A stretch of 64,000 nt of DNA from DATEDA01 sp963789885 (GTDB lineage Bacteria; Pseudomonadota; Gammaproteobacteria; Burkholderiales; SG8-39): assembly GCA_963789885.1 (NCBI GenBank), contig CAWBNB010000046.1:1-64000 (forward strand). Direction: 5' to 3'. The notes under the pieces are model-generated. The model did not search any database. It was not told the origin of the DNA and saw nothing but the letters and a program-made list of their open reading frames with translations. Both the position numbers and the translations under genes were made by a program. This document shows, piece by piece, positions 32,994-40,084 of the stretch (position 1 is its first letter; each line of letters starts with the position of its first letter).

Positions 32994-33011
32994 CGGGTTA
33001 GAGAGCACAAC

Positions 33012-33296
33012 TCACGACTTCACGTCTTCGAGTCGCACTCCGCGCCCCGCGCGCAAACTGGCGCGCGCTCTCGCTACACGATCGAGGAAGCGCGGGTCGT
33101 TCTCCAAGCGGTAGTCGAACCAATCCTCCTCGGATCGGAACCCGATCAGGACACCAGCGGGCTTGCCGTGCCGGGTAATCACGATTTCACCCTTCTCAGC
33201 CTCCCTGAGGTAGCGCGACAGATCGTCTTTCACTGTCGCCAAGGGAACCTCTTTCACTTTGACTCTGGTTCTGACTTTCCGTGTTTCGCCAGCCAT
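33012..33296 (-). CDS. Phd/YefM-type antitoxin
   Basis: A 94-residue protein with the Phd/YefM core: VPLATVKDDLSRYLREAEKG and EIVITRHGKPAGVLIGFRSE, followed by a toxin-binding tail DYRLENDPRFLDRVARARAS. It lies downstream of and overlaps the RelE-type toxin gene by 43 bp, an inverted order (toxin first) seen in some modules. ATG at 33296 gives a basic N-terminal extension; a later GTG could be the real start. Confidence 0.82.
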   Translation of the reverse strand: MAGETRKVRTRVKVKEVPLATVKDDLSRYLREAEKGEIVITRHGKPAGVLIGFRSEEDWFDYRLENDPRFLDRVARARASLRAGRGVRLEDVKS

Positions 33297-33559
33297 TCTG
33301 TAGCCTCCGACTTGAGCACGATCGCCAATATCTGGACCTGTTCCTCGGTTACGTCATAGAACACCCGTACGTCCCCCAAGCGAAGACGGTACTGAGGTTG
33401 CGACATCTTCTTCAGCCGTTTGATGCGGCTACGGCTCGCCTTCGTTGGCTCGTACCGAAGATTCGTCTCAAGGCCGTCACGTACGGTCGCGCGGATGTTG
33501 GCCTTCAACCCGTTCAGGTCCTCTAGCGCTTCGGGGGCGAGGATGATCTCAAAGGGCAT
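33254..33559 (-). CDS. RelE/ParE-superfamily toxin
   Basis: A 101-residue toxin: MPFEIILAPEALEDLNGLKA, NIRATVRDGLETNLRYEPTK, RIKRLKKMSQPQYRLRLGDV and RVFYDVTEEQVQILAIVLKS. The YRLRLGDVRVFYDV motif is typical of RelE-type ribosome-dependent RNases. The C-terminus EWLAKHGKSEPESK overlaps the antitoxin gene. Start at 33559; second cassette from attI. Confidence 0.85.
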   Translation of the reverse strand: MPFEIILAPEALEDLNGLKANIRATVRDGLETNLRYEPTKASRSRIKRLKKMSQPQYRLRLGDVRVFYDVTEEQVQILAIVLKSEATEWLAKHGKSEPESK

Positions 33560-33594
33560 TCTGGCTACATTATAGCCAGAACGTGTCGGTGCGC

Positions 33595-33672
33595 TCTAAC
33601 GTCAGAGTTCACCGGCCCGCGAAAGCGGGCGAAGCCCGCTGCTGCGGGTCCGGTGCAACGACGGGTTGGGCC
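33595..33672 (-). repeat. attC of the first cassette (parDE type)
   Basis: Left core CTCTAAC (33595-33601, first base off consensus), right core GTTGGGC (33666-33672), arms AGAGTTCACCGGCCCGC and GCGGGTCCGGTGCAAC, central AGCGGGCGAAGCCCGCT hairpin. Confidence 0.88.
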
Positions 33673-33701
33673 TCAGCTCCGTGAGAAGCCAACCAGAGTC
33701 G

Positions 33702-33995
33702 TCACTTGCGACCGCGCCAGTAGCCTGGCCTTCGGCTTTGGTGCGCGAGCGCGATAATTCGAATTTCCTCGGGCTTGAGCTGACAGATGATGCTGTAAGG
33801 GAAGCGCCGGAGAGGAAAGCGACGCGTGTTTCCGCGCCAGACGGGGCCGAGACGCGGGTAGGTGCAAAGGACAGCGACAGAACGCTCGAACTCCGCGATG
33901 AATGCGAGTCCGAGCTCAGCATTGGCTTCTCGGGCGTAGAAGAGGGCTCCGTCAATCAGCTCGCGCTCAGCTTCGAGACTGACGGAGGGGATCAC
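33702..33995 (-). CDS. ParE-type toxin of the first cassette
   Basis: A 97-residue RelE/ParE-family toxin: SVSLEAERELIDGALFYARE, LAFIAEFERSVAVLCTYPRL, GPVWRGNTRRFPLRRFPYSI and ICQLKPEEIRIIALAHQSRR, with the conserved RRFPLRRFPYSI and ALAHQSRRPGYW segments. ParE toxins poison gyrase. It overlaps the antitoxin gene by 4 bp. As the attI-proximal cassette it should be best expressed from any Pc promoter. Confidence 0.9.
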   Translation of the reverse strand: MIPSVSLEAERELIDGALFYAREANAELGLAFIAEFERSVAVLCTYPRLGPVWRGNTRRFPLRRFPYSIICQLKPEEIRIIALAHQSRRPGYWRGRK

Positions 33996-34216
33996 TTCAG
34001 CGCATCACGTGCGCGAGCGATCGCTTCAGCGGCGGGAACTACCGGCGCACGACCGGCCTCAATTTCGGCTATGCGTCGCTCGACTTCGATGGCCCACGCC
34101 GCCTCGATCTCAGCGTCCTCAGACAGGCTCGCGATCAAGCGGTCAGCGAGGCGAGCGCGCTCCTCGGGCGAGAGCTTCATTGCTTCCGCTTCCAGCGCTT
34201 CAACTTGGTTCGACAT
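33992..34216 (-). CDS. Addiction-module antitoxin (PF09720 type)
   Basis: A 74-residue antitoxin: ALEAEAMKLSPEERARLADR, LIASLSEDAEIEAAWAIEVE, RRIAEIEAGRAPVVPAAEAI. The LSPEERARLADRLIASL...W..E..RRIAEIEAG pattern is that of the 'unstable antitoxin' family paired with ParE-type toxins. ATG at 34216 is supported by an AGGGC-like site; it lies 63 bp from the attI junction. A truncated relative is at 6801-6885. Confidence 0.9.
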   Translation of the reverse strand: MSNQVEALEAEAMKLSPEERARLADRLIASLSEDAEIEAAWAIEVERRIAEIEAGRAPVVPAAEAIARARDALK

Positions 34217-34278
34217 CGCAGCCCTCCGATTACCTTGACTCAAACAATAATACCTCTGCGATGGCATTGCCGGCTGAG

Positions 34279-34394
34279 GCCCAACGCTTTCTTACCTTCC
34301 TAAAATTACTGGACAAACACCCAGGTCTCTGAGGCATAATTGCGGTGGGGGGAGTCTTTGATCCCACTGATGGGGTCGGAATTAGGGCTTCTTA
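34279..34394 (-). other. attI site and intI leader
   Basis: GCCCAAC at 34279-34285 (GTTGGGC in cassette orientation) is the junction of the first cassette. The following 109 bp to the intI ATG have no second palindromic arm, as expected for an attI rather than attC. The region also contains CTGG-N8-CCAG at 34309-34324, a loose CTG-N10-CAG LexA-like match, and an inverted repeat GATCCCACTGATGGGGTC at 34361-34378. A cassette promoter Pc is expected here or in the intI start but I cannot assign it. Confidence 0.75.
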
Positions 34395-35381
34395 ATGTCA
34401 GAGCCTGATGACCTCATTCGCCCGCGCGGGCCGGGGCTTCTCGAGCGCGTCCGCGGGCGGCTACGTGTAAGACATTACAGCATCCGCACGGAGGAGCAGT
34501 ACGTCGGCTGGATCCGGCGGTACGTACTTTTCCACGGTAAGCGGCATCCGCGGGAGATGGGCCCGCGCGAGATCGAGGCCTTCCTGACGCACCTCGCCGT
34601 GGCCGCGAAGGTCAGCGCGTCAACCCAGAACCACGCGAAGGCGGCGCTCTTGTTCCTGTATGCCGAAGTGCTCGGGATGGACGTCGGGTGGCTGCAGGGG
34701 GTCACTTCCGCTAAGTCGAGCCGACGGCTCCCGGTTGTCCTGACTGAAGAAGAGGTTCGGGCGTTACTCGCCCAGCTCGAGGGCGTCCATTGGCTGCTCG
34801 CGAGTCTGATGTACGGTGCCGGCCTGCGGGTGATGGAAGCGGTCCGGCTTCGAGTCAAGGATGTCGACTTCGCTCGCCGCGAGATCATCGTGCGCGACGG
34901 GAAGGGCGGGAAGGATCGCGTGACGGTACTGCCCGCTAAGTTGATCGAACCGCTAAGGCAGCAACTCGCCAAAGCGCACGAACTCCATAAGACAGACTGT
35001 CTCGCCGGGTTTGGGGAGGTCTACCTACCCTTCGCGCTTGCGAGGAAATACCCACGCGCCGCGCGCAAGTGGGGTTGGCAGTACGTGTTTCCCGCGACCG
35101 TGATCTCCGAGGACCCTCGCTCCGGGGGCGTGCGCCGTCATCACTTCGACGAGCAGGCAGTGCAGCGCGCGGTGAAGAACACGGTGCGGCGAGCGGGAAT
35201 CGTGAAGCCGGCCTCGCCGCACACGTTGCGCCACAGCTTCGCCACTCATCTGCTGCAGGCTGGTTATGACATCCGGACGGTGCAGGAGCTGCTCGGGCAC
35301 GCCGACGTGAAGACCACGATGGTCTACACGCACGTGCTGAATCGCGGCGGCCGCGGCGTCCTCAGTCCGATGGATCGCTGA
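34395..35381 (+). CDS. intI: Integron integrase IntI
   Basis: A 328-residue tyrosine recombinase. Catalytic residues are visible: Arg145 (MYGAGLRVMEAVRL), a Lys near 170-173, His276 and Arg279 (SPHTLRHSFATHL), His302 (ELLGHADVKTT) and Tyr311 (MVYTHVLNR). The IntI-specific insert is at about 212-235 (LARKYPRAARKWGWQYVFPA), which separates integron integrases from XerC/D. The N-terminal SAM-like DNA-binding domain spans about 20-105 (RHYSIRTEEQYVGWIRRYVL). It appears complete. It is transcribed away from the array, the classic layout. The KYPxA...W.W.YVFPA patch and divergent cassettes make the call firm. Confidence 0.97.
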   Translation: MSEPDDLIRPRGPGLLERVRGRLRVRHYSIRTEEQYVGWIRRYVLFHGKRHPREMGPREIEAFLTHLAVAAKVSASTQNHAKAALLFLYAEVLGMDVGWLQGVTSAKSSRRLPVVLTEEEVRALLAQLEGVHWLLASLMYGAGLRVMEAVRLRVKDVDFARREIIVRDGKGGKDRVTVLPAKLIEPLRQQLAKAHELHKTDCLAGFGEVYLPFALARKYPRAARKWGWQYVFPATVISEDPRSGGVRRHHFDEQAVQRAVKNTVRRAGIVKPASPHTLRHSFATHLLQAGYDIRTVQELLGHADVKTTMVYTHVLNRGGRGVLSPMDR

Positions 35382-35414
35382 GGGGATCCGTGGCAGGGGG
35401 GCCGCCGCGCGGCA

Positions 35415-35960
35415 CTACTGCGCGCGCTGCGCCGTCCGCAGCATTTGCATCGCCTGATCGACAGCCGGAGACTTCGGCTCGGCGGTGACGATGCTGAACG
35501 CGAGGAGCAGGTCGCCGACGACGTACGCGCCCTGCGTCAGGTTGGGCCAGCCGCCCTGGGCGGGCGACTGGAGGGTCGCCTGGAAGAAGTAGCCGATGCC
35601 GTTCTCGCCCTTGATCTCCTGCAAGGGGAGGCGCTTCTCGACCGCCGCGGACGCGACGTCCTCGGCCGATTGCGCGACGAACGCGCGCACGCGCGCGGGA
35701 TCCTTGAAGGATGGTTCCTTGCCGGACGACCAGGCGATCGTTACCGTCATGTCGAACGGCGGCCGCGGGCCGAGCTGGTCGAAGAAGCGCACGCGCGGCA
35801 GGGCGCCGGGCAGGCCGCGCGGGTCGTCGTACCAGTCGGCGGGGACGACCATCTCGAGCTTGCCGCGGCCCGGGATGGGCCAGACGCGCAGCTCGCGGTC
35901 GGCGGCGTGTGCGGGGAGCAGGGCAGCCAGCGCGACGAGCAAAGCGGCCGCGCGCCGCAT
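35415..35960 (-). CDS. Secreted protein of unknown function
   Basis: 181 residues with a signal peptide (MRRAAALLVALAALLPAHA). The mature part includes LRVWPIPGRGKLEMVVPADW, FDMTVTIAWSSGKEPSFKDP, ENGIGYFFQATLQSPAQGG and LTQGAYVVGDLLLAFSIVTA. I do not recognise the family. ATG at 35960 overlaps the stop of the upstream lipoprotein gene (ATGA), so the two are co-expressed. Confidence 0.75.
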   Translation of the reverse strand: MRRAAALLVALAALLPAHAADRELRVWPIPGRGKLEMVVPADWYDDPRGLPGALPRVRFFDQLGPRPPFDMTVTIAWSSGKEPSFKDPARVRAFVAQSAEDVASAAVEKRLPLQEIKGENGIGYFFQATLQSPAQGGWPNLTQGAYVVGDLLLAFSIVTAEPKSPAVDQAMQMLRTAQRAQ

Positions 35961-36439
35961 CACGGGCTGAGGCTTTCGATCTTCTGCTGCGACGTGCGCT
36001 TGACCGGGCCGCCCGGCGCGAAGTGGACGTTGAAGAACCACGGATTGCCGGGGCTCTGCTCGTATTTCCAGGACCACACTTCCTCCTGGAGGTTAGGGAA
36101 CGGCATCGTCTGGCCGGGCCGGCCGAGCAGCTTCCGCACCGCGTCGCGCGACATCTCCGGCTGGACCTTCGCGAAGTACTCCTGCGTGAGCACCTGCCGG
36201 ATCGCGCGCAGCACGTTGTCCGGCCCGATGTCCACCATGTAGGTGACGACGCCTTCCGGCCCGCGGGCGAACTCCCACGTGTAGCTGCCGTCCGGCGCCT
36301 TCCACTCGAACGTCGGGTTGCCCATCACGCTGCGGACTTCGGTGGCCGTGGAGGTGCCGGGCTTGAGCTGGGAGATGCCGACGTCGCAGCCGATAAGGGC
36401 GGCGAGCGGTGCAAGGAGCGCGAGGAGCACGCGGCGCAT
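35960..36439 (-). CDS. BamE/SmpA-like lipoprotein
   Basis: 159 residues with a lipobox (LLAPLAALIGCDVGISQLKP). The fold signature is KPGTSTATEVRSVMGNPTFE, W-rich YTWEFARGPEGVVTYMVDIG, and a second unit MSRDAVRKLLGRPGQTMPFP, i.e. two BamE-like 'G-x-S-xx-EV-xx-MG-P' repeats. True BamE is shorter, so this is a relative rather than BamE itself. ATG at 36439 is chosen because it gives a normal signal sequence. Confidence 0.75.
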   Translation of the reverse strand: MRRVLLALLAPLAALIGCDVGISQLKPGTSTATEVRSVMGNPTFEWKAPDGSYTWEFARGPEGVVTYMVDIGPDNVLRAIRQVLTQEYFAKVQPEMSRDAVRKLLGRPGQTMPFPNLQEEVWSWKYEQSPGNPWFFNVHFAPGGPVKRTSQQKIESLSP

Positions 36440-36515
36440 GGGCGGCGATTTTAGCGTCTTGCCGGGGCCGGCGCGCTCGTCGTATTCTGCGGCGACCCCG
36501 GGAGGACGGAGCGCG

Positions 36516-37850
36516 ATGATCACCGCCGAGCAGAACGAACTCATGACTCGCGTCGGTCCGGGCACGGGCGGCGGGAAGCTGCTGCGGAGCTACTGGCAGC
36601 CGGCGGCGCTCGTCGACGAGCTCGAGGGCGAGCGCCCGGTGCGGCCGGTCCGGCTCCTCGGCGAGGACCTCGTGCTCTTCCGCGACGAGCAGGGCCGCTA
36701 CGGCCTGCTCGACCGGACCTGTCCGCACCGGCGCGCCGACCTTTCGTACGGGCGCCGGGAGGACGGCGGGTTGCGCTGCGCCTTCCACGGGTGGCTCTTC
36801 GACGTGAACGGCCGCTGCCTCGACACGCCCGCGGAGCCCGAGGGCAGCCGGCTGTGCGAGTCGGTGCGGCAGCGGAGCTACCCGGTCGTGGAGCGGAACG
36901 GGATCCTGTGGGCGTACCTCGGCGCGGGCGCGCCGCCCGCGTTTCCCGAGCTCGACTGCTTCGTCGCGCCGTCCGCGTATACGTTCGCGTTCAAGGGGTA
37001 CTGGGACTGCAACTGGCTGCAGGCGCTCGAGATCGGGATCGACCCGGCGCATGCGTCGTTCCTGCACCGGTTCACCGAGGACGAGGATCCCGGCGGCCCG
37101 GTCTACGGCCGGCAGTTCCGTGCGGCATCGGCGAGCTCCGACCTGCCGATGACCCGCGTCCTGCGCGACTATCACAAGCCGAAGCTCGACCACGAGAACA
37201 CGCCGTGGGGCTTCCGTATCTTCGCGCTGCGCGGGATCGACGAGGCGCGCATGCACGTCCGAGTGACCAACATGGTCTTCCCGCAGGCGTTCGTGATCCC
37301 GCTCTCGCCGGAGATGACGATCACCCAGTGGCACGTGCCGGTGGACGACACCGGCTGCTACTGGTACGCGATCTTCACCGCCTTCGACCAGCCGGTCGAC
37401 AAGGCGGAGATGCGCCGGCAGCGCCTCCAGCTGTACCAGCTGCCCGACTACAAGCCGCGCGTCCATCGCGGCAACGACTACGGTTTCAACCCGGACGAGC
37501 AGCGGGAGCGCACGTACACCGGCATGGGTTTCGACATCAACGTCCACGACCAGTGGGCGGTCGAGTCGCAGGGCCCGATCCACGACCGCACGCGCGAGTA
37601 TCTCGGCACCTCCGACCGGATCATCGTCGCGTACCGGCGGGTGCTGATGAAGGCGATCGAGCAGGCGACGCGGGGCGAGCGGCCGCTGATGGTGCTCGAC
37701 GAGGCCGGGGCGAAGCGCGTGCGCGGGCCGGTGACGATCGACGGGATCGGGCCGGCCGGCGAGTGGCAGCGGTACTGGCGCGAGCACGACGGCGCACGAC
37801 GGCGGCGCTCGGCCTGGGCGGCCGGACTGCCCGATCCGCTCGCCGGCTGA
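36516..37850 (+). CDS. Rieske non-heme iron oxygenase alpha subunit (phthalate dioxygenase type)
   Basis: 444 residues. The Rieske [2Fe-2S] ligands are CPHRRADL and CAFHGWLFD (C-x-H...C-x2-H) near residues 71-93; the mononuclear iron triad is in EIGIDPAHASFLHR (D-x2-H-x4-H). The single-component-oxygenase style start ITAEQNELMTRVGPGTGGGK is typical of phthalate 4,5-dioxygenase-type enzymes. GGGAGGACGG precedes the ATG at 36516. A reductase gene is not adjacent. It is followed 8 bp later by a glutamine synthetase-like gene, suggesting action on an N-glutamylated aromatic amine (inference). Confidence 0.9.
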   Translation: MITAEQNELMTRVGPGTGGGKLLRSYWQPAALVDELEGERPVRPVRLLGEDLVLFRDEQGRYGLLDRTCPHRRADLSYGRREDGGLRCAFHGWLFDVNGRCLDTPAEPEGSRLCESVRQRSYPVVERNGILWAYLGAGAPPAFPELDCFVAPSAYTFAFKGYWDCNWLQALEIGIDPAHASFLHRFTEDEDPGGPVYGRQFRAASASSDLPMTRVLRDYHKPKLDHENTPWGFRIFALRGIDEARMHVRVTNMVFPQAFVIPLSPEMTITQWHVPVDDTGCYWYAIFTAFDQPVDKAEMRRQRLQLYQLPDYKPRVHRGNDYGFNPDEQRERTYTGMGFDINVHDQWAVESQGPIHDRTREYLGTSDRIIVAYRRVLMKAIEQATRGERPLMVLDEAGAKRVRGPVTIDGIGPAGEWQRYWREHDGARRRRSAWAAGLPDPLAG

Positions 37851-37858
37851 GCGCCGCG

Positions 37859-39295
37859 ATGAGCTTCGTCGACCGCTTCGGTCTCTGGACCGATGCCCAG
37901 CGTGCGGCGGCGCGGGCGCTCCCCGCGGAGCTCGCGGGCCGCGGCGTCGAGGTGGTCCGATTCTCGTTTCCGGACCAGCACGGGGTCCTGCGCGGCAAGA
38001 CGATCACCGCCGCCGAGCTCCCGAAGGCGCTCGCGGACGGCGTCACCGTTACCTCGACGCTGTTCGCCAAGGACACGTCGCACAGAACGGTGTTCCCGGT
38101 GTTCACGCGCGGCGGCGGGCTCGGATTGGACGGGATGGAGGGTGGCGCCGACGCGCTGATGATCGCCGACCCGACCACCTTCCGCGTGCTGCCGTGGGCG
38201 CCCAAAACCGGCTGGCTGCTGTGCGATCCGTACTTCGCGAGCGGCGAGCCGGTGCCGTTCGCGACCCGGCCGCTCGCCCGGCGCGCGCTCGCGCGGCTCG
38301 GCGAGGCGGGCTTCGAGTACATCGCCGGGCTGGAGATCGAGTTCCACGTCTTCCGGCTGGTCGATCCGCGCATGCGGCCGGAGCACGCCGGGCAGCCGGG
38401 CGAGCCGCCGGAGGTGAGCCTGCTGACCCACGGCTACCAGTACCTGACCGAGCAGCGATACGACCTGCTCGACCCGGTCGTGGAGCTGCTGCGGCGCGAT
38501 CTCGAGGCGCTCGGGCTGCCGCTCCGCTCGCTCGAGGTGGAGTTCGGCCCGAGCCAGGTGGAGTTCACGCTCGCCGCGCTCCCGGGGCTTGGCTCGGCCG
38601 ACGCGATGGTGCTGTTCCGGAGCGCGGTGAAGCAGATCTGCCGGCGTAACGGCTATCACGCGACGTTCATGTGCCGGCCGCGCATTCCGAACGTGATGTC
38701 GAGCGGCTGGCACCTGCACCAGTCGCTGCGGCGCGTCGCGGACGGCGCGAACGCCTTCGCTCCCGCGGACACGAGCGCACCGCTGTCGGAGACCGGGCGG
38801 CAGTTCCTCGCCGGCCTGCTCGCGCACGCGCGCGGCGCGGCCGCGCTCTCCACGCCGACGATCAACGGCTACAAGCGCTACCGGCCGTACTCGCTCGCGC
38901 CCGACCGGATCCTCTGGGGGCGCGACAACCGCGGTGCGATGCTGCGGGTGATCGGCGGGCCGGGCGATCCGGCGACGCGGATCGAGAACCGGATCGGCGA
39001 GCCGGCGGCGAACCCGTATCTGTACTTCGCTTCGCAGATCGTCTCCGGGCTGGACGGGATGGCGCGCAAGCTCGATCCCGGGCCCGCGGCCGACACGCCG
39101 TACGAGGCGAGCACGCCGACGCTCCCGCACACGCTCGCCGACGCGCTCGCGGCGCTGCGCGAGGACGCCTGCCTGCGCGCGGGATTGGGCGGCGCGTTCG
39201 TCGATTACTTCTGCCGGATCAAGGAGGCCGAGCTCGCGCGCTTCAACCTCGAAGTGAGCGAGTGGGAGCAGCGGGAGTACTTTGATCTGTTCTAG
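37859..39295 (+). CDS. Glutamine synthetase-like ligase
   Basis: 478 residues. N-terminal beta-grasp (VEVVRFSFPDQHGVLRGKTI) and C-terminal catalytic domain with GLEIEFHVFRL (metal Glu), SLEVEFGPSQVEFTL, SSGWHLHQSL (nucleotide/metal region), NGYKRYRPYSLAPDRILWGR, RVIGGPGDPATRIENRIGEP and a C-terminal PYLYFASQIVSGLDG. It is in the GlnA-like group that glutamylates amines (as in polyamine or aniline catabolism) rather than the housekeeping enzyme. It is translationally close to the Rieske gene (8 bp). Confidence 0.9.
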   Translation: MSFVDRFGLWTDAQRAAARALPAELAGRGVEVVRFSFPDQHGVLRGKTITAAELPKALADGVTVTSTLFAKDTSHRTVFPVFTRGGGLGLDGMEGGADALMIADPTTFRVLPWAPKTGWLLCDPYFASGEPVPFATRPLARRALARLGEAGFEYIAGLEIEFHVFRLVDPRMRPEHAGQPGEPPEVSLLTHGYQYLTEQRYDLLDPVVELLRRDLEALGLPLRSLEVEFGPSQVEFTLAALPGLGSADAMVLFRSAVKQICRRNGYHATFMCRPRIPNVMSSGWHLHQSLRRVADGANAFAPADTSAPLSETGRQFLAGLLAHARGAAALSTPTINGYKRYRPYSLAPDRILWGRDNRGAMLRVIGGPGDPATRIENRIGEPAANPYLYFASQIVSGLDGMARKLDPGPAADTPYEASTPTLPHTLADALAALREDACLRAGLGGAFVDYFCRIKEAELARFNLEVSEWEQREYFDLF

Positions 39296-39382
39296 GGCAG
39301 TGTCCCGATCGGGTGTCGAAGTTGCAGGGCGCCGCGCGGGTATGGAATGCGGCGCCCGGTCCCCTGGCAGGCGCGTGGTCGG

Positions 39383-40084
39383 TCAGACTCCCAGGTAGCG
39401 GTGCTGGACGTCGGTCGCCGCCGCGAGCTGCGCGGAGGTCCCGCTCCAGACGACGCGCCCTTTCTCGAGGACAAAGTGCGTGTCGGCGATCCGCGTCAGC
39501 GCCTTCACGTCCTTGTCGATGATCAGGATCGATAGCCCGGACGCCTTCAGGTCGGCGACCGAGCGGTAGATGTCCTTGCGGACCAGCGGCGCGAGCCCCT
39601 CGGTCGCCTCGTCGAGGATGAGGAGCTTCGGGTTCGTCATCAGGGCCCGCGCGATCGCGAGCATCTGCTGCTCGCCGCCGGAGAGCTGGTTGCCCATGTT
39701 GCGCTGGCGTTCTGCGAGCCGCGGAAAAATCGCGAACACCTTCTCCAGCGTCCACGGGTTGCCCCGCGCACCGCGGTTCGCGGCGGTGGCGACGAGGTTC
39801 TCGCGCACGGTGAGGTTGGGAAACACCTGCCGGCCCTCGGGCACGAGCCCGATGCCGGCCTGCGCGACGCGGAACGAGGGCAGGCCGCCGAGCGGTTTGC
39901 CGTCGAACGAGACCGCGCCGGCCTTCGGCGGGACGATGCCCATGATCGAGCGCACGGTCGTCGTCTTCCCCATGCCGTTGCGGCCGAGGAGCGTCGCGAC
40001 CTCGCCGGCGCGCACGCCGAACGAGACGCCGAACAGCACCTGGCTCGCGCCGTAGCTCGTCTCGATCGCTTCGACGGCGAGCAT
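39383..40084 (-). CDS. livF: Branched-chain amino acid-type ABC transporter ATPase LivF
   Basis: 233 residues: Walker A LLGRNGMGKTTT, signature LSGGEQQMLAIARAL, Walker B LLILDEATEGLAP and H-loop-like IIDKDV. LivF pattern (VREVGQVL-like start ETSYGASQVLFGVSF). ATG overlaps the livG stop. The substrate of this Liv system is probably an aromatic or carboxylate compound given its neighbours (inference). Confidence 0.93.
   Translation of the reverse strand: MLAVEAIETSYGASQVLFGVSFGVRAGEVATLLGRNGMGKTTTVRSIMGIVPPKAGAVSFDGKPLGGLPSFRVAQAGIGLVPEGRQVFPNLTVRENLVATAANRGARGNPWTLEKVFAIFPRLAERQRNMGNQLSGGEQQMLAIARALMTNPKLLILDEATEGLAPLVRKDIYRSVADLKASGLSILIIDKDVKALTRIADTHFVLEKGRVVWSGTSAQLAAATDVQHRYLGV

Larger units (their letters stand above)
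31548..33003 (-). repeat. attC of the Phd/RelE-type cassette, interrupted by IS110 copy 2
   Basis: Left part 31548-31631 and right end CGGGTTAGAG (32994-33003) make one attC when the IS is removed. The left 84 bp are identical to the attC at 29152-29235, and the IS is at the same base. Confidence 0.85.
5538..34394 (-). mobile_element. Chromosomal integron cassette array (about 26 cassettes)
   Basis: From attI to the quinone oxidoreductase gene the sequence is a head-to-tail series of short gene units, almost all read on the minus strand away from intI. They are separated by about 25 attC palindromes with outer cores RYYYAAC and GTTRRRY. Stop codons often lie inside the GTTAGGC core (for example at 7755, 20578 and 30602). 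Several attC sites are near-relatives of each other (8153-8257 and 27415-27519 share long inner arms), typical of a resident array. Five IS elements interrupt it. Confidence 0.93.

Noticed and set aside
6645..33672. The regularly spaced palindromes as a CRISPR array or REP/BIME repeats
   Set aside because: Units are 45-105 bp, differ in sequence, are spaced by whole genes and end in RYYYAAC/GTTRRRY cores next to stop codons; this is attC, not CRISPR or REP.
36791..37858. Long plus-strand frame running from inside the first Rieske gene into the glutamine synthetase-like gene
   Set aside because: Only the part from 37859 onward has family motifs; the upstream part is the Rieske gene read out of frame.
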